Positions 43,501 to 56,500 of a stretch of DNA of 64,000 nt are shown in pieces. The position numbers and the translations under genes were made by a program. The DNA is taken from the NCBI RefSeq assembly GCF_026914265.1, contig NC_069135.1, positions 16,608,406 through 16,672,405 of the forward strand. The letters are read 5' to 3'. Source of the DNA: Mya arenaria (lineage: Eukaryota; Mollusca; Bivalvia; Myida; Myidae). Under the pieces are notes generated by a model that saw only the letters and a program-made list of their open reading frames with translations, did no database searches and was not told the origin of the DNA. Every line of letters begins with the position of its first letter. The first letter of the stretch is position 1.

Positions 43501-46431
43501 ATACCCACAGTGTGTATTATTATATATAGGCCATGGCATTGGGGAAAGCCCCATTTTATACGTGCATGATTGTACATAGTTAAACCCAAAGTTAAGAACG
43601 GTATATGCAAAGGTCCGGGCATAGGGGAAAAGCCATAATTTATATATGCAGGCTTGGACACAGTTAAGAAAGGTGGGTGCAGGCCCGGACATAGGGTAAA
43701 CCCCAGTGTATAAATATTTTCAAACCCAGGTATTGGGAGAGCACACCGCCAAGGGAAGGTATGTGCAGTTCCGGGCGTAGTGGAAAAAACACAATTTATA
43801 TGTGTAAGCCCAGACATAGTTAAACACACAGTTAAAAAAGGTATGTGTAGGCCCGGGTATAGTTAAAAACACAGTTAAGAAAGGTATGTGTAGGCCCGGG
43901 CATAGTTAAACACAGTTAAGAAAGGTATGTGTAGGCCCAGGCATAGTTAAACGCACAGTTAAGAAAGGTATGTGTAGGCCCGGACATAGTTAAACGCACA
44001 GTTAAGAAAGGTATGTGTAGGCCCGGGCATAGCGGAAAGGCCTCAGTTTATATTTGCAGGCCCGGACATAGTTAAACACACAGTTGAGAAAGGTATGTGT
44101 AGGCCCGGACATAGTTAAACGCACAGTTGAGAAAGGTATGTGTAGGCCCGGACATAGGTAAACGCACAGTTGAGAAAGGTATGTGTAGGCCCGGGCATAG
44201 TTAAACGCACAGTTGAGAAAGGTATGTGTAGGCCCGGGCATAGTTAAACGCACAGTTGAGAAAGGTATGTGTAGGCCCGGGCATAGTTAAACGCACAGTT
44301 AAGAAAGGTATGTGTAGGCCCGGGCATAGTTAAACGCACAGTTAAGAAAGGTATGTGTAGGCCTGGGCATAGTTAAGCGCACAGTTAAGAAAGGTATGTG
44401 TAGGCCCGGGCATAGTTAAACGTACAGTGAAGAAAGGTATGTGTAGGCCTGGGCATAGTTAAGCGCACAGTTAAGAAAGGTATGTGTAGGCCCGGGCATA
44501 GTTAAACGCACAGTTAAGAAAGGTATGTGTAGGCCCGGGCATAGTTAAGCGCACAGTTAAGAAAGGTATGTGTAGGCCCGGGCATAGTTAAGCGCACAGT
44601 TAAGAAAGGTATGTGTAGGCCCGGGCATAGTTAAACGTACAGTGAAGAAAGGTATGTGTAGGCCTGGGCATAGTTAAACGCACAGTTAAGAAAGGTATGT
44701 GTAGGCCCGGGCATAGTTAAACGCACAGTTAAGAAAGGTATGTGTAGGCCTGGGCATAGTTAAGCGCACAGTTAAGAAAGGTATGTGTAGGCCCGGGCAT
44801 AGTTAAACGTACAGTTAAGAAAGGTATGTGTAGGCCTGGGCATAGTTAAGCGCACAGTGAAGAAAGGTATGTGTAGGCCCGGACATAGTTAAACGCAAAG
44901 TTAAGAAAGGTATGTGTAGGCCTGGGCATAGTTAAGCGCACAGTGAAGAAAGGTATGTGTAGGCCTGGTCATAGTTAAACGCACAGTTAAGAAAGGTATG
45001 TGTAGGCCTGGGCATAGTTAAACGCAAAGTTAAGAAAGGTATGTGTAGACCCGGGCATAGTTAAGCGCACAGTTAAGAAAGGTATGTGTAGGCCCGGGCA
45101 TAGTTAAACGCACAGTTAAGAAAGGTATGTGTAGGCCCGGGCATAGTTAAACGCACAGTTAAGAAAGGTATGTGTAGGCCCGGGCATAGTTAAACGCACA
45201 GTTAAGAAAGGTATGTGTAGGCCTGGGCATAGTTAAGCGCACAGTTAAGAAAGGTATGTGTAGGCCCGGGCATAGTTAAACGTACAGTTAAGAAAGGTAT
45301 GTGTAGGCCTGGGCATAGTTAAACGCAAAGTTAAGAAAGGTATGTGTAGACCCGGGCATAGTTAAGCGCACAGTTAAGAAAGGTATGTGTAGACCCGGGC
45401 ATAGTTAAACGTACAGTTAAGAAAGGTATGTGTAGGCCCGGGCATAGTTAAGCGCACAGTTAAGAAAGGTATGTGTAGGTCCGGGCATAGTTAAACGTAC
45501 AGTGAAGAAAGGTATGTGTAGGCCTGGGCATAGTTAAGCGCACAGTTAAGAAAGGTATGTGTAGGCCCGGGCATAGTTAAACGTACAGTACAGAAAGGTA
45601 TGTGTAGGCCTGGGCATAGTTAAGCGCACAGTTAAGAAAGGTATGTGTAGGCCCGGGCATAGTTAAACGTACAGTGAAGAAAGGTATGTGTAGGCCTGGG
45701 CATAGTTAAGCGCACAGTTAAGAAAGGTATGTGTAGGCCCGGGCATAGTTAAACGCATAGTTGAGAAAGGTATGTGTAGGCCCGGGCATAGTTAAACGCA
45801 CAGTTAAGAAAGGTATGTGTAGGCCCGGGCATAGTTAAGCGCACAGTTAAGAAAGGTATGTGTAGGCCCGGGCATAGTTAAGCGCACAGTTAAGAAAGGT
45901 ATGTGTAGGCCCGGGCATAGTTAAACGCACAGTTGAGAAAGGTATGTGTAGGCCTGGGCATAGTTAAGCGCACAGTTAAGAAAGGTATGTGTAGGCCCGG
46001 ACATAGTTAAACGCACAGTTAAGAAAGGTATGTGTAGGCCTGGGCATAGTTAAGCGCACAGTTAAGAAAGGTATGTGTAGGCCCGGACATAGTTAAACGC
46101 ACAGTTAAGAAAGGTATGTGTAGGCCCGGGCATAGTTAAACGCACAGTTAAGAAAGGTATGTGTAGGCCCGGACATAGTTAAACGCACAGTTAAGAAAGG
46201 TATGTGTAGGCCCGGGCATAGTTAAACGCACAGTTAAGAAAGGTATGTGTAGGCCCGGGCATAGTTAAACGCACAGTTAAGAAAGGTATGTGTAGGCCCG
46301 GACATAGTTAAACGCACAGTTAAGAAAGGTATGTGTAGGCCTGGGCATAGTTAAACGCACAGTTAAGAAAGGTATGTCCTGGCCCGGGCATAGAGGAAAC
46401 CCACAGATTATATTTGCAGGCCCGGACATAG
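43501..46431 (+). repeat. 43-bp satellite array, related to the 38-bp array
   Basis: After a transition zone of irregular units (43500-43830) the repeat settles into a 43-base unit, GGTATGTGTAGGCCCGGGCA followed by TAGTTAAACGCACAGTTAAGAAA without a break, stepping 44307 to 44350 and onward, about 60 copies. It shares the words AGGCCYGGGCATAG and CACAGTTA with the 38-bp unit, so both come from one ancestor. Variants (TTAAACG or TTAAGCG; CACAG or TACAG) are intermixed. Confidence 0.95.
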
Positions 46432-48704
46432 GACCCTTTGTGATTCACATACATCACACTTCTAAATGTTCCTTATGTTACATGTAGGTCGATTGTCTCT
46501 TGTTTGTGTAAGTTGTGATAATAGGCGTACTCACGTCCTGATTAATAGTAGGTTAAGCTATTCCACGCCTAGCAGTCGCTCGATTCAACCGGAAAGATAC
46601 GTATACTGAAGAGTGAAGTGTGTTACTTATAGTTACTACAGAGCGGACACTCCCTTATCTGGACCAAGTAGTAAGTTAAAGCACAGTTGGTATCGGTTAG
46701 GGCGATAAGATTCTGTCGAAAGCACCAACAAAAAGTTCCACTGCTATATTTTAGTTAGTTTATTTTTCCATCATGGCTTACTTGTATGTAGAATACCATT
46801 GGTGTTTGCATTTTTGTGAGCCAATGACAATCGAGTTTTTTTTCAAATTTTCTGTTCATTTACGTAGACCGATAACGAGGAATGCACCAACGAACACCAA
46901 GTATGTCCAATGTTGACGATCTACATTAAAAAGAGCGGTTGTGACCTAGGTAAGCCCGCTCTATTTACTGCAGATCGCTTAAAATGAACTTTTTACGTAT
47001 ACTTAGCATGATTTCCCCCAAATAAATGTCTTACATTCAAAAAAAAGCGTGTCGGAATACATTTCCATTCCATGGAATTCATTTTATGCAATGATTGTTT
47101 ATGAAGATAGAGTTGTGTCTTATCCACTCATCAACATTTCTTTTAAATAGAAGCAATAAACGCGTATTGGAATAAGTTCAATAGCGAGGTTAAGTTAAGA
47201 CTTTTGCGAGGACACTTGTTACGATTTGACCTATTTTTTTCTTTTTATCACAATCCTATTCATGGTGCCATCATGGCGTGACAAGTGTTGTAATATTATA
47301 TCGTTGATAAATATATATTTATTCGGTGCTGTGAACTATTAATTGTAAAATAAAAATATGTATTTAACGCTATCAAAAATTAATTCAATAATTTAATATA
47401 TGCATTCAACTCCACCCAAAAATGGTTTTGGTAAATCAAAATACTTAAAACTTGCATGCGGTTATAAGTCACTGTGATGCAGAGGATATGACTTTCAATA
47501 CGGACCCAGAGTTTGTATATTAATCTTATCTATTTGTAATACCTTTAACTATAAGATTGAACTTATTTTTAACCTTCTTACCTCTAAAAATATTCCGGAT
47601 TGAAATAAGTGTTCTATATTCGTGGTTATTTTAAATTTGACGCTTTTGAATGGATCAAATAAAGACATCAATCCCGCATTTCATTCCTTAAATAAATACG
47701 TCATAAATTTAGGAGCTTTTTCTTCTGGACAGCCGTCGTATGTTATGAGTGAAGCCCCTTTCCGTTATAGAATCCAAAATCCCATATTAAGTTCCTTATG
47801 TAGAGCTCTGCAATTCTATGAAGTTTGATACAAATCCCGTCATTAGGTGTTATGGATGAGACCTGATTTTAACGAACAATTAAATCTATTATACTAGTAT
47901 TACATGATTCCCTGATTCATAAATCATTTTTTGTGTTCTATTCTTTTCATATTTCTTATATTAGCTTCGAACCATTTTTCTTCTATAATAAGGATATTTT
48001 TTTACCTTTTTCTTTAACTAAACTCAATGTTGCCATGACAACTGTTACTTTGCATTTTCACCTCAAAATAGGAATTAACATAAGTTTGCTTTACTGGTAT
48101 TCTTAACCCTTATTCATTATTTTACGTGTTGTTCATATGCTAAGTAGCCCATATAAATATGTTTGAACTGATGCCATATCCCTCCTTTCAGAGCCATGGA
48201 ACAAACATTTTTGTCCAGGCAAAGTTCGACAAAACTAAACTAGGTATTGTGAGGGGATGACTCAAACGTCGTGAATTTTGTAGAAGCATCGCGAAGGTCA
48301 AGAGGACAAATCTGTCTTATACAAGATGACATACATACTACTCATAGTAAACAGAACACAGAACTAGTTCAGACGTGTGTGGATGGCGGCTCGAACATAT
48401 TAAGTGATCCGATGTACATACCATTTTGCCATTGTATGGGGTCATTGGAAATAAAGAAAATTTCTGGCCTCTGGTGGCCCCATATAATTTTGATATCAGT
48501 TAAAAGTGTATTGGTTGCCGATTTCTAGTATGTAAACACCTGGCCGAAAATACATCACGGATAAAGCTATTTTTTGTGTTTCTGCCCTTTGTTTCATCTG
48601 AAATTTGACGTAAAATGGCCTAGTTTGCAATCTTTTCGGACCAGAGTTATTTCTTCGTAAAATGTTTGGGTATAATTTAACATATTTAATTTCTCTACTA
48701 ATAA
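46432..48704. other. Non-coding stretch
   Basis: Short frames (for example 47622-47828 and 48271-48528) carry no recognisable domain. No tandem repeat or inverted repeat is evident. Confidence 0.35.
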
Positions 48705-49004
48705 TGCACTAGTCAATTGTAACCACGGCTCCCCCAGGTCCGGGGAATAGAGGGGACTTTGACTTTCGGTCCAGCCAAGCCCGGATAAAAACCCCGCTCT
48801 GTGAGGACGAACTGCTGGTTAAATGCCCGCCAAATGCCCCAGCACCACAGGGACCATAGGTAAGGCCCATTTCCCGCTATTTTTAGCGCGAAGACAAAAC
48901 AAACGCATTCACCCGGCACTGCGAGGCCGCCTGGAAGATAAAAACACGGCCCATTTCCCCGGCTATCCCTGGACCTGGGGGCGTGGTTACAATTGACTGG
49001 TGCA
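48705..49004. mobile_element. Harbinger-like MITE, about 300 bp
   Basis: Both ends carry the inverted repeat TGCACYAGTCAATTGTAACC continuing with ACG and a CCCCCAGGTCC block, matching over about 45 bases with few differences. TAA stands just outside both ends, which fits the 3-bp TWA duplication of PIF/Harbinger elements, though a 3-bp match could be chance. The interior is GC-rich with no coding capacity. Confidence 0.75.
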
Positions 49005-50814
49005 TAAACCCCTTTCAAATGATTTCAATATACAATCGAGTCCGGCATCCCAAACTCACATAGCTGTACATCTAACACCATATAAAGTACAACTGTACTG
49101 AGATAACAGGTATAGACTGCCCCCAATACAGTCCGATACTGTGAGGTTAAAATAGAAACGTTATCAGCTTAATTGCTAACATAAATACTAAATTTAGAAA
49201 CGATATCGTATTTATAGATTGAAGTGGCTCAACAGCTCTTGCCTAAAAAATAGGGTTATTTGAATCTACCACACTTTGAACAAGGAGGGCAAATTTTATC
49301 ATGAACGAAATGTATAATTAAACTGAACAGTAAATAAATAAAAGTAATCACTTACTGGGTCATTCTGACCCATTCAATTTCCACAGGAGATATATCAGAT
49401 AAAGGTCACACACACGTTAAACAGCAAATGATTTATTTGGAGTCATCCAAATCAGACCTGTAAAACTTTCATTATACTTGTATAGGGTTCTAAAATGTAT
49501 TGAAACAAGGTCAGCCAAGCGCATGATGGCATTTGTCCGGTTTTCTGAGTAGACCAGGGGGCATAACTCAAAATAGAATTTCCCTGGATTGATTGGACTC
49601 GCTACATATGTGCACATTGCTGCTCTTTACATGTTTCATCAGAATTCGTGAACAGTTTTTAAGTTATATCTTACAGTCAAGTTATTTGCAAAACACTTGC
49701 AGCGACACCAATGCCACCAATAGCCACAACACCATGGCTATGACAACACATTCTACATCTGATATTTTTTCTTCAAATCTAAGACAAGCTAAAATTGGTC
49801 AGATGATATTATTCTGCTTCTGCTTTTGGGAAAAAGCATAAAAATGAAAAAAACATTCTAATTTAAACTACATTTATTTCCTAACTGTGTATAATTTAAA
49901 AAATACAAATGGTAAACACCACTGCATGAAAACAAGATGTACAATATTCTTGTAAAAGTTAAATTAAATTCAATGTAATTTGCACATTTTTAAGAAAATG
50001 AAACAAACAGATGAATATAAAATAATAAAAAATTAATTTAAATGAAAAATCTTAAAAACATTATAAACATATTTGGAAAAAATAAGTTGTTAAAAAGGTA
50101 AATTGCTTACAAAGATGGCTAATATGCCTTTCAGTTTATTTTACATATAAACCTTCCTTTCAAGTTTTTTTTAACTTTCCAAGTCTGCCTATTGTCTCAC
50201 TTGCTTTTAATTAATACAAAAGGAATGGTATCTCCACAGATCTAAAATATTTAAACATAATTTAAAAGGATAAATATATACAGTGATTAATATATGTATA
50301 CAATGAACACATATGGACAGAATAGGCTGAACACATGATACGAACGCAGTATAACTGATGATATGTAAACATTAGTTTAGCTTAATAAAAATATATTGCT
50401 TGAATTTCTTGTTGGCAAAAACAACATTATTCCTGAATTTTAAATAATAAAACGGTTGACATTGTCAGACTATGAATGCACTTAAACATTATTAATGTGC
50501 AAACTTCTTCTTGAAACAAAAGATCAAACTTCACACATTTGACTGATTGCTCAGAACTTTTTTCAAGTTAACCACGGTGTAAACATTATCGTTGTTAACT
50601 TTCAAATCTTGTATACACCTGTGATCGGCAGTATTTCTAAATAGATTATAGACAACTGTATTAGCTGGACTTGTTTTAGTCAAATATGAGCATGTCATCT
50701 AATATTACCCCTTTTACAGTTTACAACCGTGTTGTTTATCAAATTGTTAACTTCTACAAAGTCCTAAACAATCAGTCTTATATTTATTTTTTGGTAAAAC
50801 TTAAATCCTACCTC
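49005..50814. other. AT-rich non-coding stretch
   Basis: A minus-strand frame at 49617-49417 is open (66 codons) but without a known domain; it may be part of a dispersed repeat. The remainder to 50814 is very AT-rich and shows nothing recognisable. Confidence 0.35.
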
Positions 50815-51515
50815 CTCAATATTCTCAAGTCGGCAAAGTCTTATACCTTATCTACTAAGTATTCTTAAGTCGGTAAAGTATTATACCGTACCTACTCAGT
50901 ATTCTCAAGTCGGCAAAGTACAATACCGTACCTACTCAGTATTCTCAAGTCAGCAAAGTATTATACCTTACCTACTCAGTATTCTCAAGTCGGCAAAGTA
51001 CAATACCGTACCTACTCAGTATTCTCAAGTCAGCAAAGTATTATACCTTACCTACTCAGTATTCTCAAGTCGGCAAAGTACAATACCGTACCTACTCAGT
51101 ATTCTCAAGTCGGCAAAGTATTATACCTTACATACTCAGTATTCTCAAGTCAGCAAAGTACAATACCGTACCTACTCAGTATTCTCAAGTCGGCAAAGTA
51201 TTATACTTTACATACTCAGTATTCTCAAGTCGGCAAAGTACAATACCGTACCTACTCAGTATTCTCAAGTCGGCAAAGTACAATACCGTACCTACTCAGT
51301 ATTCTCAAGTCGGCAAAGTATTATACCTTACATACTCAGTATTCTCAAGTCGACGAAGTACAATACCGTACCTACTCAGTATTCTCAAGTCGGCAAAGTA
51401 TTATACCTTACCTACTCAGCATTCTCAAGTCGGCAAAGTACAATACCGTACCTACTCAGTATTCTCAAGTCGGCAAAGTATTATACCTTACCTACTCAGT
51501 ATTCTCAAGTTGGCA
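50815..51515. repeat. 40-bp tandem array with two alternating unit types
   Basis: The unit is CCTACTCAGTATTCTCAAGT followed by CGGCAAAGTA and one of two ten-base endings, TTATACCTTA or CAATACCGTA. The period is exactly 40 bases, about 17 copies. The two endings largely alternate, giving an 80-base higher-order unit. It lies about 570 bases beyond the stop codon of the minus-strand TDG gene. Confidence 0.95.
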
Positions 51516-52080
51516 AAATGTATCTCTTCTTACAAGTGCAATTCCAGACAGTTTTAATTCGTAAGTTAAAACAACATTAAGTGAAAAATATCAGATTAGC
51601 TTGCTGCTGTCAAGCCATTAGTATTGGATCATGGCCTATCGGTACTAATGTATCTCTTTCAAGACTAGATTTGAAGTGCCATATAAAATGTATATTTATT
51701 GGGCTTTGTACTTTCTTATAAGTAAAATCTTGCAAAATTTAAATTCAATCTAAGCTTTTGTCCTGTCATATTAATGCTTAGAAATAAAGTATTAAAACAT
51801 TAAAAAATATTTTTAAAACTTTTGTCATCCATGTTAAAAACCCTTATTATTAATATTTGTGTAATTGTTCTAATCTTTTAGTTTTTCACAAACCTCATTC
51901 AAACTTTCTAACTAAGAAAACCATGTCACAAAGCCATAAAAAACATGCATAAAAGTAGTAATAATCTAACAATAATCTTAACAACATTCAGTAACTAAGT
52001 TAATATAAATTCCACTATTTAGATCAATTAAAAATTCAAGAAAAGAACTACTTCATGTCATAATTTAACAGAAGTTTGTA
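51516..52080 (-). other. Probable 3' untranslated region of TDG
   Basis: AT-rich sequence directly after the TDG stop on the minus strand. A TTTATT at 51695-51700 reads AATAAA on that strand and could be the poly(A) signal, giving a 3' UTR of about 400 bases. No coding sequence. Confidence 0.4.
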
Positions 52081-53508
52081 TCATTCACTATTTTTCTTTT
52101 CCATTGACAAATTTTGTGCTTGATTTTGCTGCTTGCCCAACATTCCATTAGAGTAACCTGGCATGTTCATAGCACCCGGGGGCATATATGGCAGCATTGG
52201 AAACCCGTTATTCCCCATGGGGTTGTACTGGCCAGGAAAATGCCCTTGTCCCATATGTAGGCTAGGCATGGGGGGTAACTGGGAGTGATGGGAGTTAGCA
52301 TATGTGGGCATGGGTTGTCCAAAGTATGGCATGTGTGGGGCGAAAGGCTGGAATGGAGGTACGGCAGAGAAGGATGTCATTGGAGGCAGCTGGGATGGTG
52401 GGGAGCCGTTCATTTGCTGCTGGAGTGGGGACTGCCTGGTAGATGGAGATAACTCTGGTACTGGCTCCTCATTGGATTTTGACTTGCGTTTTCTTGGCTT
52501 TGAAGTTTTAGCTGCTTTCCCTTTACCTGTGAGTGAAGAATCCTGTTGACTAGAAATTGTGTCAGTTGAGATGGCCTCGCAAGCCGATGTGAAGTCAGAC
52601 ATTGCAGGTCTTTGATCTGAATCACTGCTTCCTTCTCTCACAATGTCCCTGAGAGCATCGTTAAACTGAAGAGGAGCACCAGCAGTAACTCCTGAGTGAG
52701 TTACAAGTCCGTACATAGATTGCCCTTGATTTGGGCCTGCTACTTGGTTTACCATACCATGCAAGCCAGATAGAAAATTGGTCAAATGTGAATCATACTG
52801 AGTAGAGTTTGGCTGGTTGTACACCTCAAACTGGCCTATGGAGATGGTATTAGGCTGAGATGAGCTTGACTGGCAAGGACTGTCATCATGGTCAACTGGT
52901 TCTTCTTTGACCTTGACCTGATGCATTTGACTGTCACATACACTTCCTTGAGGTTGAAAATGGGATGATGAGGTAGAGACAGAAGAAGTGGCAGGGACTT
53001 GGCTGTTTTGATTTACTTCAGGTGACCTGCTCTGTTGCATGCTAGTATAACTTTGTTGCTGCTGCTGTTGTTGGTATTGCTGCTGCTGCTGGTGGTGTTG
53101 CTGCTGCTGCTGGTGGTGGTGTTGCTGCTGCTGCTGCTGCTGCTGTTGATGCTGCTGCTGAGGTTCTGTTTGAGAGTGTGGAATGACTTGATAGGAGCCT
53201 TGTGTGAACTGGGCCAGCTGCTGGTCAAGGCTAGCAAGGTACTGGTCAGTGTCTCCAGGCATTTGACCCATGTCTCCATGGGAGGACATTTCACCTGGGT
53301 ACACCTCGTTACTCTCCTCCTTGGGTTCTTTCTTGACTGCTGTCTGCAGCACGAGATCGGGGAATGTGATTTCTGAGTCCTGCAGATCTGGTAGCTTGCC
53401 ATTGAGATGGTCACGAAACTTTTTCAGTGCCTCATAGAATGGCACTTTGTCTACTGCCCTTGGCAGCTGGCTACACCGCGCACTTGAGGACGGCATTACA
53501 TACACAGC
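52081..53508 (-). CDS. TDG last exon: end of catalytic domain and long Q/H-rich tail
   Basis: Begins with [20 protein letters not shown], the DNA-intercalation loop, and finishes the fold at [10 protein letters not shown]. The remaining residues form a disordered tail: acidic with VKKEPKEE, then a Gln/His tract of about 60 residues coded by CAG/CAA and CAC/CAT (about 53040-53160), VKVKEEPVD, a basic KPRKRKSKS patch and a Pro/Met-rich end. VKEE matches the sequence context of the human TDG SUMO site. The stop is at 52081-52083. Confidence 0.92.
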   Translation of the reverse strand, partial: AVYVMPSSSARCSQLPRAVDKVPFYEALKKFRDHLNGKLPDLQDSEITFPDLVLQTAVKKEPKEESNEVYPGEMSSHGDMGQMPGDTDQYLASLDQQLAQFTQGSYQVIPHSQTEPQQQHQQQQQQQQQHHHQQQQQHHQQQQQYQQQQQQQSYTSMQQSRSPEVNQNSQVPATSSVSTSSSHFQPQGSVCDSQMHQVKVKEEPVDHDDSPCQSSSSQPNTISIGQFEVYNQPNSTQYDSHLTNFLSGLHGMVNQVAGPNQGQSMYGLVTHSGVTAGAPLQFNDALRDIVREGSSDSDQRPAMSDFTSACEAISTDTISSQQDSSLTGKGKAAKTSKPRKRKSKSNEEPVPELSPSTRQSPLQQQMNGSPPSQLPPMTSFSAVPPFQPFAPHMPYFGQPMPTYANSHHSQLPPMPSLHMGQGHFPGQYNPMGNNGFPMLPYMPPGAMNMPGYSNGMLGKQQNQAQNLSMEKKNSE

Positions 53509-56500
53509 CTGAAACAAAATAAAAATGTTCTAACATACAAAATAGTAACCCAAAATGTTCTATTATCATAAGAAAATCAAACCAAAATATTTTGATATTC
53601 TAATAAGTAAACCATAATAACCTATTGTTCTAAGAAGTAAATCAAAATGATATTTTGTCCTAACAAGTAAACAAAACAATTTTTTTCCCAAAGAACTTAA
53701 CCGAAATGATATATTGTCCTAAGAAGAAGACCGAAATGGGGTTCAGACACAGTCAGGGGGTGCAGCTATTAAATACAGACAGATGATGCATGTGTTCACA
53801 GTATGAGGGGCAGCTATTGAATACAGACATATGATTTCTGTGTTCTATATATATTAACAGTAAGATAAGAGGGGCAGCTATTGAATACAGACATATGATT
53901 TCTGTGTTCTATTATGTTAACAGTAAGAGGAGCAGCTATTGAATACAGACAGATGATTTCTGTGCGATTGAATACAGACAGATGATGCATGTGTTCTGTA
54001 TGTGTGCACAGTATAAGGGGCAGCGATTGAATACAGACAGATGATGCATGTGTTCTATATGTGTGCACAGTATGAGGGCCAGCGATTGAACACAGACAGA
54101 TGATGCATGTGTTCTATATGTGTGCACAGTATGAGGGGCAGCGATTGAATACAGACAGATGATGCATGTGTTCTATATGTGTGCACAGTATGAGGGGCAG
54201 CGACTGAATAAAGAGAGATGATGCATGTGTTCTATATGTGTGCACAGTATGAGGGGCAGCGATTGAATACAGACAGATGATGCATGTGTTCTATATGTGT
54301 GCACAGTATGAGGGGCAGCGATTGAATACAGACATATGATGCATGTGTTCTATATGTGTGCACAGTATGAGGGGCAGCGATTGAATACAGACATATGATG
54401 CATGTGTTCTATATGTGTGCACAGTATGAGGGGCAGCGATTGAATACAGACAGATGATGCATGTGTTCTATATGTGTGCACAGTATGAGGGGCAGCGATT
54501 GAATACAGACAGATGATGCATGTGTTCTATATGTGTGCACAGTATGAGGGGCAGCGACTGAATAAAGAGAGATGATGCATGTGTTCTATATGTGTGCACA
54601 GTATGAGGGGCAGCGATTGAATACAGACAGATGATGCATGTGTTCTATATGTGTGCACAGTATGAGGGGCAGCGATTGAATACAGACAGATGATGCATGT
54701 GTTCTATATGTGTGCACAGTATGAGGGGCAGCTATTGAATACAGACATATGATGCATGTGCTATTTAAGTGTACACAGAAAGGAGAGAAGAAACTAGCTG
54801 TTGTATTCTAACAGATGTACCGTGGTATGATACCTATTGTTACTTACAGTTTCGGTGCCTGGCAAGGGTTCAGGCTGCTTGCCAAAGTAGAAGTTCTTGT
54901 GGCCGACAAACACTTCATAGATACCTGAAGCACAAGAAACAATACAATATGTTAAAAAACTGACACATGGCAACATGGCAATGAATATTTAATGATAAAT
55001 CGCAATGTCTCTCTCTATGATTTCATGTCAAATTGTCAGGCCTTTTTTACCTTAATCCAGAAAGTGTACATAAGAATATCTTTTGTAACTTTTCCATTCT
55101 AAAAAGGAGCATTTAATGACTGTTTCTGCACAAGTACTCTAGGGTAGATTACTAGATAACATTACACAATAATCGTTAGAGACAACAGAGGAAATATGCT
55201 GAACTTAGTAGCTAACCTTTCCCATTGAAGACAGCTATCTTGGGCTTGTAATTCAACAGTTTCTCTGTCAGGAGTTGTGCCCCTTCTTTGATTTCTTTCC
55301 TAAAATGTTGAATAATACACATTTCCGTACAAAAACAATAACATGATGAGCTCCTCTGGACAACTAAGATACCTAGTTTAACCTAATAAACATTTAAAGG
55401 TACATGTATGTTTGTTTTTATAAAATGTTTAGTATTTTAATAATTCAATAATCAAATTGTTGGCATTTTTTCCACACAGATCCCATTTGGAATTTGATGC
55501 AGCAAGACAAATTGATTTTTAATGTATCATGTATGTATGTCAAAAACAAATCATTATAGGGTGGTCACCTAGTGAGGTCTGCACTGCCCCTGGTTGTCCT
55601 AGCAACAATGTTGGTAAAACCAATTCCATACTCCAGCAGTTTAAAGTCCTGCATGGCATTCATCGGCTCTGGGATCAGGCCCGACAGGTACATGCACTTC
55701 CCTGGAACAATAAGGGGGAAATAATAGGGAGTGAGATTCTGTACATAGATAAAACACACAACTACTGCAAGGGGATGTCAACAATCATCACACTTTCCCC
55801 TGTAACTCAGGGAGCAAAGCTCTATAAACACAATTATTTCTATGATGTACATCAACAATTAATTTCTGAAAGAACGTAATATAAATCGGAGTAGCTTTTA
55901 AAATAAACTTAGTTTAAAAAATAAAAATAAAACGGTTATGAAACAAGTATGATAAATCCAATACAGGTATTGCACTAATCATGCTCACCGGTGTTTTCAT
56001 TTACGAGAATTCAGTTTTATACTGTGGGGAGAACCAATGTACAAGGAAGAAACCCACTAGCATTACCAACATTCAAACCTTGGTGAAGAGTGAGAGCACC
56101 AACAGGGCAAACAATCACAGACAGGAAAAAGAAGCCTTTGGTTTACAACTTACAGAAATGGTTTCCAGGTCCAGCGTAGTGATGCCCAACAAATGCAGCA
56201 TACAGGCCTGGGTTGATGCCCACCTGGAACATTACATGTGCATTACAGGCACATTACAGGTATTTTCATGATTTGTATGTATTTTTTTAGACCTTGCGGT
56301 CAAGAATAACCCGTGAAAGTGCAAGCATTTATTTCCAACAGGGTCCTTTGTTTTTGCTGAAGGGAAAGCAGGTGGAAGAGACAGTGGTGGGATACAAGGA
56401 AGTCCGGATGCGATACCCTAGCACTTTTTTAAAGAGACCCCTTGCTTCTTTTACGTGCTCGGTGTAAAGCACTGATACAAGGGGTACAGCTTTCTGGGTT

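Noticed and set aside
39449..44253. Many open frames on both strands with repeated CRPGHRG- or CPGLHI-like peptides
   Set aside because: They are translations of the 38- and 43-bp satellites and change with the repeat frame.
31010..46431. CRISPR array
   Set aside because: Units are contiguous or nearly so, with no unique spacers of constant length, and the DNA is eukaryotic.
49417..49617. 66-codon minus-strand frame as a host gene exon
   Set aside because: No domain, no clear splice sites, and it looks like a dispersed repeat.
53035..53376. Plus-strand frame rich in Leu/Val opposite the TDG tail
   Set aside because: It is the complement of the Gln/His codon tract of TDG, not a membrane protein.
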